NCBI GenBank assembly: GCA_025056955.1
Contig: JANWYL010000009.1
Span: 1-25,058 of the forward strand
Length of the DNA stretch: 25,058 bases
Source: Sandaracinaceae bacterium
GTDB taxonomy: Bacteria; Myxococcota_A; Polyangia; Polyangiales; Sandaracinaceae
Direction: 5' to 3'
Position 1 is the stretch's first letter, and the number at the start of each line of letters is the position of its first letter. Positions 16,438-24,251 of the stretch are shown in pieces. The notes beneath the pieces were generated by a model. It saw only the letters and a list, made by a program, of their open reading frames with translations, was not told the DNA's origin and made no database searches. The position numbers and the translations under genes were made by a program.

Positions 16438-18870
16438 ATGAGAAAGTGGGCGCATCACCCATTTTGCACCATCGTTTTGGGCTGTCTTCTCCCGAATCAT
16501 TTTTTCGCACAACCAATCCTTGCACAACAACCAACCAAGCATCACCAATCCGATGCAACCGCTGGTCTGACAAGCACACAGTCAAGCTCCTCATCATCAC
16601 CCACCCAACCAAAAGGCATCACCCCTCAAAGACCCGAAGGAAATAACCAGCCCTCTCGCTCCAAACACCAAGCCATTCCTCCCAGTCATCGCGCATCACC
16701 CCTCTCTGATTTTGATTCCACCTCTTCTGAAGCAGAGAGCGATACACCATCCCTTTTTTCGGTACGTGCTGAAGTCGAGCGCGATCGCTTTGCGGCCCCA
16801 GGGCGCGCAAGCACCGAAGTGCGGCGCGAAGAGATGCGCGAGCGCCTCGCCGCTTCAGCCCCAGACGCACTCAGATGGGTGCCAGGTGTTTTCGTTCAAC
16901 AGACAACCCACGGTCAAGCGAGCCCCTATGTTCGCGGCGTTACGGGGCAGCAGGTCCTTCACCTCTTTGACGGTATCCGCCTCAACAACGGCATCTACCG
17001 CCAAGGGCCAAACCAGTACTTTTTCACCGTTGATGTCGGTAGCCTCGAGCGCATCGAAGTTCAACGCGGAAGCGCCTCAACCCGTTGGGGCTCTGATGCG
17101 TTGGGCGGCGTGGTGATCGCCGTTCCACTCGAGCCACACCTCGACCCCCAGCGGGACGGCTTTCACCTTGAAGGCCGTATCCTTGGGCGTTTTGGTACAC
17201 AGAGCCCAAGCATTATCGGCGGTCTTGACGCAGGAGGGCGCCTCGAACTCAATGCGCAAATCGGCCGCCAACTTGCCATCCTCGTCGGTGGTGGCTACCG
17301 CCATGCCGAACCCCTCCAAGGGGGTGGTGTGCTCCATAACCCATTGGATGGCCAACCAACACTCGTCCCCCTTGTCGAGAAAGACGGCCGCACCCAACGG
17401 GGAACTGGCTTCCGATACGGTGTTTTTGATGGCCGCCTCGTCTATCAACTCAACCCAGAGCTTAGGTTGATCGCAGCGATTTACGGGTTTCGGCAGTATG
17501 ACACCCCTCGGGCTGATCGCTGCCCACCTCCCATTGGAAATGAGCGGGATTGCACTGTATTTCTTGAACAATTTCGCACCCTCACCTATCTCGCTCTCCG
17601 AGGGAGTGCAGGCCCGCACCTTTCAGAAATCGATATCACCTTTAGCTACCAACGCCACCACGAAATCCGTGAGCTTCGAGAAGCTGCGCTCTTTGCAACC
17701 ACCCATTTTCGCGACAATGTCGATAGCTTTGGCATATTCGGCCGCTTCGCCTCATCACCCCTCTCGATCACCCCTCAAAGCTCAATCACCCTGAGGTGGG
17801 GGGGAGATTTCACCATCGATTCCCTCCGGTCTTCTGCATTTCTCATCGATCGCCTGCTCATGCGCACGCGGGCGCTCGCAAGAGGCCTTTATGCTGACCG
17901 CAGCCGTTTTGGAATTGGTGGGATCTTTGTGGAAGGAGAACTCGCCTGGGAGGCCTTTCGCTTTCGTTCTGGCTTCCGCTGGGCCTTGGCCTTTGTAAGG
18001 GTGCCTGGAAACGAGCAAGCCTTCACCCAACCCCTGCGTCTCGACTTCCACGGCGCAGTTGGTCGCCTGGGCCTCGAATACCGCCCTGACCCAGCCTGGG
18101 CCCTCGCCCTCAATATCGACCAAGGCTTTCGTCCCCCCAACCTCGATGATCTCACCTCTCGCCAAATCATCGGCCCTGGCTTTCAATTCGAGAATCCAGA
18201 ACTTCGACCAGAGCGCTCAACCACCTACGAGATCGGCATGCGCCTCCGCGAAAACAAGCTGGCTGGTGCCCACTCCCTTTCGATTGACTTTTGGATCTTT
18301 GCGATGGAGCTCGAGCACCTCATCGCCCGCGCACCCAGGCAAGCCATGGATTGCCCCCCCGATTCTCCCGAGTGCCGCACTGCATTTTCACGCTTCCAGG
18401 TTGTCAACCTCCCTGGCCCATCTTGGATTCTTGGCAGCGAACTCGCCATCCGCTTGCGTTTGCATTGGGGAATCGATCTCAGCACCACCTTCGCTTTTGC
18501 CTGGGGTGAGGGCCCAAGCCCTGAACTGACGTCCCGCGAGCGACTTCCCCTTTCCCGCATCATGCCTCCAAACGGAACAGCTGAAGTGCGCTACACCCAC
18601 CCAGATACCCAGCTTTTTGGGACCATCGCCCTGCGTTGGGCCGCTTCCCAAGACCGCCTGGCCCTCTCCGACCACTACGATGCCCGCATTCCCCTCGGTG
18701 GAACCCCTGCCTTCGCTGTCTTCGACCTCAGGGCTGGATGGAAACTCGAGCCCCATCTCTTCATCAACCTGCTTTTCGAAAACATCTTCGACCAAACCTA
18801 CAGGGTGCATGGCTCAGGCATCAATGGGCCAGGCCGATCCCTCATCCTCCAAGCAGAAGGGAGATTCTGA
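16438..18870 (+). CDS. TonB-dependent outer-membrane receptor
   Basis: The protein has 810 residues. A signal peptide at 1-30 ends in ILAQ. An unusual Ser/Pro/Gln-rich linker at about 31-105 includes six consecutive Ser. The plug domain follows at about 115-230, with SPYVRGVTGQQVLHLFDGIR and SLERIEVQRGSASTRWGSDA, the hallmark plug motifs. A 22-strand-type barrel then runs to the C-terminus, closing with ENIFDQTYRVHGSGINGPG and a final Phe. The spacing and closing motif resemble the FepA/CirA and haemoglobin/haem receptor branch, which imports iron chelates, haem or cobalamin using energy from TonB-ExbBD. The ligand cannot be fixed. It is co-directional with the two upstream lipoprotein genes and lies 15 bases after the nearer one. 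It converges on recD, with 13 bases between the stop codons and no visible terminator. Confidence 0.92.
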   Translation: MRKWAHHPFCTIVLGCLLPNHFFAQPILAQQPTKHHQSDATAGLTSTQSSSSSSPTQPKGITPQRPEGNNQPSRSKHQAIPPSHRASPLSDFDSTSSEAESDTPSLFSVRAEVERDRFAAPGRASTEVRREEMRERLAASAPDALRWVPGVFVQQTTHGQASPYVRGVTGQQVLHLFDGIRLNNGIYRQGPNQYFFTVDVGSLERIEVQRGSASTRWGSDALGGVVIAVPLEPHLDPQRDGFHLEGRILGRFGTQSPSIIGGLDAGGRLELNAQIGRQLAILVGGGYRHAEPLQGGGVLHNPLDGQPTLVPLVEKDGRTQRGTGFRYGVFDGRLVYQLNPELRLIAAIYGFRQYDTPRADRCPPPIGNERDCTVFLEQFRTLTYLALRGSAGPHLSEIDITFSYQRHHEIRELREAALFATTHFRDNVDSFGIFGRFASSPLSITPQSSITLRWGGDFTIDSLRSSAFLIDRLLMRTRALARGLYADRSRFGIGGIFVEGELAWEAFRFRSGFRWALAFVRVPGNEQAFTQPLRLDFHGAVGRLGLEYRPDPAWALALNIDQGFRPPNLDDLTSRQIIGPGFQFENPELRPERSTTYEIGMRLRENKLAGAHSLSIDFWIFAMELEHLIARAPRQAMDCPPDSPECRTAFSRFQVVNLPGPSWILGSELAIRLRLHWGIDLSTTFAFAWGEGPSPELTSRERLPLSRIMPPNGTAEVRYTHPDTQLFGTIALRWAASQDRLALSDHYDARIPLGGTPAFAVFDLRAGWKLEPHLFINLLFENIFDQTYRVHGSGINGPGRSLILQAEGRF

Positions 18871-18883
18871 TCGATTCACCTTC

Positions 18884-20854
18884 TCAATCCCCAACAGAAC
18901 CAGGGCAAACCATCTTTTCCATGGCACGGCGGAGCGCTTCCTCAAACCAGGTGCTTCTTGTGTCTTTTTGCGTCACTGCCCTATTCAACCGATCTGGGGT
19001 TGAAACCAGAAGCAAAGACCGACGGGCACGGCTGATTGCTGTGTAGACAAGCTCCCGCTTCACCAAGTGAGGTGAATCATCGAGCAAAATCAGAAGCACC
19101 TCATCGTATTCGCTCCCCTGTGCTCGGTGAACCGTCATTGCATACGAGCGCTCAACCAGGTGGGAAACCAATGAGAAGGGATAATTCAACGAAGCATCCC
19201 CCCCCTTAACCAAAAGCCGCATAAAAGCCACCCACATCTGCCCCCTCGAATCACGCCACGCCACACCAAAATCGCCATTCCACAGGGACAAGTCATAGTC
19301 ATTGCGCACAACGATCAGGGGGTCCCCTGGCTGAATCGGATGGGTGCGTGGCTGCCTCCGCCTCCAACTCACGTACTCGCTCAAAAAACGATCAACCCGC
19401 TCAACCATTTGCCGGCTTCCACACAAAACCCGTTGCCTGGAAAAGCGCTCAAGCACCCGAAAAGGCAGACCTGACCCCCTTTCGACCCCATCGAGGGAAT
19501 CGCCAAGAAAGTGACGTTCCGCCCAGGCCTTCAAGATTGCCTCAAGTCCCTTTTCTTCCTTGAGGCAAACAAAGTGCGCCCCTCCCCGTCCCACAAGTCT
19601 TGGCCCCTCTTCCTCGCTTGGCTGGAGAGGCACTTGCCCCTCAAGGCAGCGGCGTGCGGCCTCAAAAATCGAACGACCGTGAGGGTCTTTGGGATCCATC
19701 CGATGGCTCTCATCGAGCTGAATGCACGTGATGCCCTTGATTCGGCTTTGGAGGAGGTCCCTCAGCACCGCTCCTGCTTCCACCGGTGGCAGCTGATCGG
19801 GATCGCCGATCAGCACCAAGTGGGCCTGGGGCAAAAGCGCCCCAATCAGTTGATGAAAGAGCTCAATCCCAAGCATTGACGCCTCATCGACAATCACCAG
19901 GTGCTCGCTCAAGGGCCGCTCAAAGTCAGCGATAAACTCCCCGCTTCGGCGTTGCCCAAGCAAACGGTGAATGGTCATGGGAGGGCGCAGGTGCTCGAGC
20001 AGAAGCTTATCAAGGGGATCATCGCTCTTTTCGAGGGCACGCCGCAGGGCCTCTCCCATGCGATCGGCCGCCTTGCCAGTGGGCGCTCCGAGCGCAACCC
20101 CTGAAAGCCAACGAAGCAAGTCCTCTTTTCCTTTGCGGCGTGCTTCAACACGAAGAAGAAGGCGCAGGGCCTGGGCGACGATCGAAGTTTTCCCCGTGCC
20201 TGGCCCTCCTGTGAGAAGCACGAAAGGAGCCTTGGCCATTTTGAGCACGGCCTCGCGCTGCTTGGGGGTGAGCCGGATCGGGCCACGACCCCCTTCAAGG
20301 GGCCGAGCCTCAAGGGCATTGAGCTCCTCCTCGAAGCATTGGTCTGAAAGGGATGTAAAAGAGGCCACAGAAGCCCTTTGAACGCGTTCGGCCGTAAGTT
20401 TTGCTGCGCGGCCATCAAGCCACGCAAAACGCCTCAGTGCCAAGCGTTGACCATCGAAAGCGATTGGCTTTTTGGAATCCTCAGGGCATCCCACAATCCT
20501 GGCCCATTGGTTTTTGAGCGCCTCAAGGATGCGCTCTTCGGCATTGCGATCGGCCAAAAAGCGGTGCTCAAGCAAATCCTTGAGCAATGGAGCAGTCGCC
20601 CCACGCAGGTGGCTCCAAATCAGCACCAAAAGCAAGCGCAAAAGCAGCTGCGGCTCATCCGGTTGCCCCAGCTCCCTTGCCAGCTCCCAAGCCAAAGTCA
20701 GGGCATGAAACTCAGCTGGTGTGTCTGCTTCCTTTTCAACCTCTTCAAGAAGTTGCTTGAGACCCTCCGAAAACGCCTTGCAACCCTTGCCCTCCTCCCC
20801 CCAAGCCCGACAGGCCACACCCAAAAGACTCGGCTTTAAGCTTTCACTCAGCAC
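18884..20854 (-). CDS. recD: RecD-like helicase, exodeoxyribonuclease V alpha subunit
   Basis: This is a superfamily 1B helicase: Walker A LLTGGPGTGKTS (about residue 214-225), Walker B VIVDEASML, motif III IGDPDQLPPVEAGAVL, and the late motifs MTVHRAQGSEYDEV and YTAISRARRSLLLV. RecD is the 5'-3' motor of RecBCD, which processes double-strand breaks for recombination and degrades linear DNA. The frame is open to 20926, but GTG 20854 is preferred: it lies 9 bases after an AAAGGGG ribosome-binding site (20864-20870), gives 656 residues, and overlaps the recB stop by 11 bases. GTG 20860 is the alternative. The length is slightly above that of E. coli RecD (608). The overlap implies translational coupling to recB, as expected for equal subunit amounts. 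Assignment to RecD rather than RecD2 rests on this pairing. Confidence 0.9.
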   Translation of the reverse strand: MLSESLKPSLLGVACRAWGEEGKGCKAFSEGLKQLLEEVEKEADTPAEFHALTLAWELARELGQPDEPQLLLRLLLVLIWSHLRGATAPLLKDLLEHRFLADRNAEERILEALKNQWARIVGCPEDSKKPIAFDGQRLALRRFAWLDGRAAKLTAERVQRASVASFTSLSDQCFEEELNALEARPLEGGRGPIRLTPKQREAVLKMAKAPFVLLTGGPGTGKTSIVAQALRLLLRVEARRKGKEDLLRWLSGVALGAPTGKAADRMGEALRRALEKSDDPLDKLLLEHLRPPMTIHRLLGQRRSGEFIADFERPLSEHLVIVDEASMLGIELFHQLIGALLPQAHLVLIGDPDQLPPVEAGAVLRDLLQSRIKGITCIQLDESHRMDPKDPHGRSIFEAARRCLEGQVPLQPSEEEGPRLVGRGGAHFVCLKEEKGLEAILKAWAERHFLGDSLDGVERGSGLPFRVLERFSRQRVLCGSRQMVERVDRFLSEYVSWRRRQPRTHPIQPGDPLIVVRNDYDLSLWNGDFGVAWRDSRGQMWVAFMRLLVKGGDASLNYPFSLVSHLVERSYAMTVHRAQGSEYDEVLLILLDDSPHLVKRELVYTAISRARRSLLLVSTPDRLNRAVTQKDTRSTWFEEALRRAMEKMVCPGSVGD

Positions 20855-23800
20855 AAACACTAACCCCTTTCTCAAGCTCGATTTGCGCTGCCTTGGAGGC
20901 AGCAAAAAGTTCCTCCCACTGCTCAAGCACCTCTGGCGATGGACTCAATTTAACCCAATGAAGCTTTTGGGGATCTCTTAAAAAGACGTAAATCACAGAA
21001 CCTACTTGTTTAGGCACAATGCGCCAAGAAGCAATTGCGTAAATCGCCGCCTGAAGCGCATATTCGTGCTTCACATGATCTATTAATTTTTGAGCATCCC
21101 AAGATGGCAAGTGATCTGTCTTCCAATCGACAATATGATAAGCACTGCCATCAAAGAACATCAAATCGAAAACACCTTTCATAATCAAATGGGTTCCGTT
21201 AGGATCAGCAATTGAAAAAGCAAAAGGCATTTCTGCTGAAAATGGCTTATTTTTCAAAAAAGAAGCAAATGTTTCGCTGGATCCAAAAAGGTCGGTGGTT
21301 GTGTACAATGCACGGTGGGCAAGCGCGATCGCTTCATTCACACCCGCTTCATCAAGCCAGATGCCTTGAGAAAGGCGCTGAATCTCTGAGTCCTCTTTGA
21401 AAGATTGAAAGTCACAAGGATCAAGTCTGCGACGGTTTAAGACAAACTCAATCAGCTGATGGGTTAACCTTCCGACAAAAGCCCCATCGCGGCTCGTATC
21501 CTCGATTTCATCAGAAAAAATTTCGATGGATGGCGCAAGTGTTTTTTGAGTGCTCTTTTGCAGCCTGGACTTGATTTGAGAATAGCTTAGCCTCTCAAAA
21601 CCAGCATGCTTTTCGAAGATGCGTTCAATCTCGTCATCAGAAAGCCTTTCACGCTTGAAATCCTCCTGTGGGCCAGCCGAGTGGAAATCCACCTTTTTTG
21701 GCCCTATTGTTCCGCTTGAAATATCAATCTGCTTAAAGATTGGTGAGCCATTGAAACCATTTTGATTTTGCTTGAACAGCGCTTGGAGCCGCTCATGGAG
21801 GATTGCGTAGACTCCCCCTCGATTGTTTTTCCCTTTTTGCTCATTCTCTTCTTGCAATTCGGTAAAAAACGGCAAATAGAGCCGGCGCTTTGCCCGAGTC
21901 ATTGCAACATAGAGCAAGCGCTCGGATTCCATGATGGTTTCCCTCTTATAGGCCTCCTTCACCGATATTGGGCCTTTTTCGTTTTTAAGCCAAACGGTGT
22001 CTACAGGAGAATCAAAAGCCCAAGCCACAATGCTCGTTTTGTTTGTATGTTCTTCGACCTCGTGAAAGGTTTTTATCTGATCGCTATGGTAATAAGCAAA
22101 CGAAGGAAGTGCATAGATAAACACGATTTCTGCTTCGAGCCCCTTTGATTTATGCATCGTCAAAAGCGAAACGGCATTCTGACCACCCTCGCGCGCAATG
22201 TGATCTTCCTCTGCAGCATCCCGCCCATCAATCGCTTTGGCCAGTCGAGCAAATACCTCTTCTGGCATCATGAGGCGCTCGCTCGTCCATGCGAGCAAAC
22301 GATCTGCAATTTGACGGCAAATATTGAGCGATTGAGGAGGTAGGGGTGCTTCTTCAAAAATCGAAGCAAAAAGTGCGGGATAGCGGCCTTGCAGAGCCAG
22401 CTCAGCCCAATTGTGGAGACGCTGAAGGGCCTCATCCTCCGGGCCAAGGGTCCGGAGGGTTGGCAGTTGAGCGAGTGAAAAGCCAAAAAACGGGCCTGCA
22501 AGGGCACGGGCCACGCTGCTCCGATCGTGCGGATAGGCAATCGCTTCCAAAAGCTCGCACATCCAAAGGGCCTCCATGCGCTGAAAGATCCCGCTTTCGC
22601 GGTGAATCAGGTAAGGAATGCGATGTTTTTCGAAAGCCTTGGCAATTTCATTGATTTCACTGCGCTTTTGTGCCAAAACGAAAATGTCCTTGTATTCAAT
22701 CGATCGTTTTTCGTTCTGGCAATTGCTTGAAAAATAAAAATCACCACTCACTAAGTTTTGAATTTCATAGCACATCCATTCCAGTAGTTTCTTATTTTCA
22801 TTGCTCCGAACAATTACAATTGGCTCAAGTTCAATTTCACTGTTGTTTTCCACCTGTTTGATGGTTTGCCGCCCACGCGCCGCAGAGGGCTTTTTCTTAT
22901 AACCTGCAAGTCCACTTGTGCAGCCACCGCAATTCGCCTTAAAAATGTGATCGAGCCCATCGAGCAAGCATTCATCTGTTCGATAATTTGTGTCGAGTTC
23001 AATGTATTCCGCATTGAGTGCGATGAGCTCCTCTTTGGCTTTCTCAAAAATGTGCACATCTGCGGAACGAAACCCATAAATCGACTGCTTCGCATCACCG
23101 ATAATGGTCAGCGAATGTCGTTGTTCAGTTGAATCAACAAAAATACTTCGAAATATCTTCCATTGAAGCTCATCGGTGTCTTGAAACTCGTCGATGAGGG
23201 CATATTCATACTTTTCGCGAATTTCTTTTAATTTTATTGGATCTTCAATCAACTCGGCAGCGCGAATCAAGAGATAATCGTAATCGACTTCACCCTTCTC
23301 CTGAACAATCCTTTGAATTTCTTCTTTGACTCTTGGTAGGAGTGTCTCTGAAAGAAAAGGCAAGTAGGAGCCAAAGGCACGCATAAGAGTTGGGTAAAAT
23401 TTTTTCTTTTGAAGCGAGCGCTTATGCTCTTTGAAAAGCTTAAAAGCCTGCCTCCACCCAGGCCAATCGAGGAGTTCTTGTTGAGTGGCTGAGCGCGCAA
23501 GCAAGGATTCGAGCTCAGAGAGCTCCTGGCCATCAAAGGCATTTTTGATGCCCCCATCACTTGAGCACCAGTTGAGCAGCGCTTGGGCCACAGCTTGGGC
23601 TTCAAAGTGGGGCTTGCGCCGCTCCGGAGGAATGGACATCCAACGGTACATTTTTTGGATTTCGGATTTGGCGTTGTGGCTGTTCAGATCGCCTGCAATG
23701 AGGCCAAATGCCGAGGCCAAGGCTTGGGCGCCGGGGCGGCCTGGGATGAGGTGTTTTTCGATCACGCGGGCCAGTGCTTCCCGAAAAAGAAGAGGAAGTG

Positions 23801-24176
23801 AATTGGGAACGATTTCAAAACCAAGGCGCCCCTCCTGAAGTGAGTATTCCATCAACAAGCGACGACAAAAGGCATGGATGGTCGAAATCGAAACCTTTTC
23901 AAAAGCTGCCTGGTGCTTGCTTGATCCCCCTGCATACAGGCGCCCTCGAATCCGTCGGCGCATCTCATGGGTGGCCTTGTCAGTGAAGGTGACAACCAAA
24001 ATCTTTTCAGGATCCACCTCCTTCAGAAGCCAACAGATGAGCTGCTCGAGGGTGTAGGTTTTCCCCGTTCCAGCTGAAGCCTCAATCACGAGATGTCGAC
24101 GCTCCGAAAGCGCCTGAAAAGCCCGCGCAAGGGGAGAAGCCGAGACCTTGCAGGAAGAATTCACACCCAAAGGCAT
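20844..24176 (-). CDS. recB: RecB-like helicase-nuclease, exodeoxyribonuclease V beta subunit
   Basis: The protein has 1110 residues (E. coli RecB has 1180). The N-terminal part is a UvrD-type superfamily 1A helicase: Walker A ASAGTGKT (33-40), motif Ia VVTFTDKAT, Walker B LIDEFQDTDE (about 325), GDAKQSIYGFRSAD (about 357), then LLTMHKSKGLE and LLYVAMTRAKRR. The C-terminal RecB nuclease has His906 in GRLTHQLIEF, Asp1004 in GVFDLMF, and Asp1017 with Lys1019 in DWKTD, then the QxxxY-like YALQAAIYAI, so the nuclease looks active. It is the 3'-5' motor and nuclease of RecBCD. ATG 24176 has a strong ribosome-binding site (GAGGTG, 8 bases upstream). recD follows with overlap; recC is not adjacent. 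Base composition switches sharply along the gene. The acs gene diverges from it across 75 bases. Confidence 0.93.
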   Translation of the reverse strand: MPLGVNSSCKVSASPLARAFQALSERRHLVIEASAGTGKTYTLEQLICWLLKEVDPEKILVVTFTDKATHEMRRRIRGRLYAGGSSKHQAAFEKVSISTIHAFCRRLLMEYSLQEGRLGFEIVPNSLPLLFREALARVIEKHLIPGRPGAQALASAFGLIAGDLNSHNAKSEIQKMYRWMSIPPERRKPHFEAQAVAQALLNWCSSDGGIKNAFDGQELSELESLLARSATQQELLDWPGWRQAFKLFKEHKRSLQKKKFYPTLMRAFGSYLPFLSETLLPRVKEEIQRIVQEKGEVDYDYLLIRAAELIEDPIKLKEIREKYEYALIDEFQDTDELQWKIFRSIFVDSTEQRHSLTIIGDAKQSIYGFRSADVHIFEKAKEELIALNAEYIELDTNYRTDECLLDGLDHIFKANCGGCTSGLAGYKKKPSAARGRQTIKQVENNSEIELEPIVIVRSNENKKLLEWMCYEIQNLVSGDFYFSSNCQNEKRSIEYKDIFVLAQKRSEINEIAKAFEKHRIPYLIHRESGIFQRMEALWMCELLEAIAYPHDRSSVARALAGPFFGFSLAQLPTLRTLGPEDEALQRLHNWAELALQGRYPALFASIFEEAPLPPQSLNICRQIADRLLAWTSERLMMPEEVFARLAKAIDGRDAAEEDHIAREGGQNAVSLLTMHKSKGLEAEIVFIYALPSFAYYHSDQIKTFHEVEEHTNKTSIVAWAFDSPVDTVWLKNEKGPISVKEAYKRETIMESERLLYVAMTRAKRRLYLPFFTELQEENEQKGKNNRGGVYAILHERLQALFKQNQNGFNGSPIFKQIDISSGTIGPKKVDFHSAGPQEDFKRERLSDDEIERIFEKHAGFERLSYSQIKSRLQKSTQKTLAPSIEIFSDEIEDTSRDGAFVGRLTHQLIEFVLNRRRLDPCDFQSFKEDSEIQRLSQGIWLDEAGVNEAIALAHRALYTTTDLFGSSETFASFLKNKPFSAEMPFAFSIADPNGTHLIMKGVFDLMFFDGSAYHIVDWKTDHLPSWDAQKLIDHVKHEYALQAAIYAIASWRIVPKQVGSVIYVFLRDPQKLHWVKLSPSPEVLEQWEELFAASKAAQIELEKGVSVCAE
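20864..20870 (-). promoter_or_regulatory. Ribosome-binding site for recD inside recB
   Basis: AAAGGGG on the minus strand, within the last codons of recB, lies 9 bases before GTG 20854 and 3 before GTG 20860. The spacing favours GTG 20854 and excludes the upstream TTG at 20926. Confidence 0.6.
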
Positions 24177-24184
24177 GCGTGAAT

Positions 24185-24190
24185 CACCTC
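24185..24190 (-). promoter_or_regulatory. Ribosome-binding site for recB
   Basis: GAGGTG on the minus strand lies 8 bases upstream of ATG 24176 and fixes the recB start. Confidence 0.7.
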
Positions 24191-24241
24191 TATGCCTGGC
24201 CCTTTTTTCTTTCTCTAGAATTGAAGAAAACTAAGCAAGCC

Positions 24242-24245
24242 GAGG
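24242..24245 (+). promoter_or_regulatory. Ribosome-binding site for acs
   Basis: GAGG lies 6 bases before ATG 24252. A nearer ATG at 24247 is out of frame and too close to the site, so 24252 is the start. Confidence 0.6.
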
Positions 24246-24251
24246 CATGCC

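Noticed and set aside
20855..20926. N-terminal extension of recD to TTG 20926
   Set aside because: It is only the other frame of the recB 3' end; a ribosome-binding site at 20864-20870 points to GTG 20854.
22900..22950. CGGC in RecB as a zinc finger or iron-sulfur site
   Set aside because: Only two clustered cysteines are present with no second pair nearby; AddB/RecB-type iron-sulfur clusters need four spaced cysteines around the nuclease domain.
18884..24176. recB/recD as part of a phage-defence island
   Set aside because: Neighbours are a TonB-dependent receptor and acetyl-CoA synthetase; no restriction, toxin, CRISPR or integrase genes are present, so a housekeeping recombination role is simpler.
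24177..24251. Defined promoters in the recB-acs divergent gap
   Set aside because: Several AT-rich hexamers can be paired, but none has both acceptable boxes and spacing; only the ribosome-binding sites are convincing.
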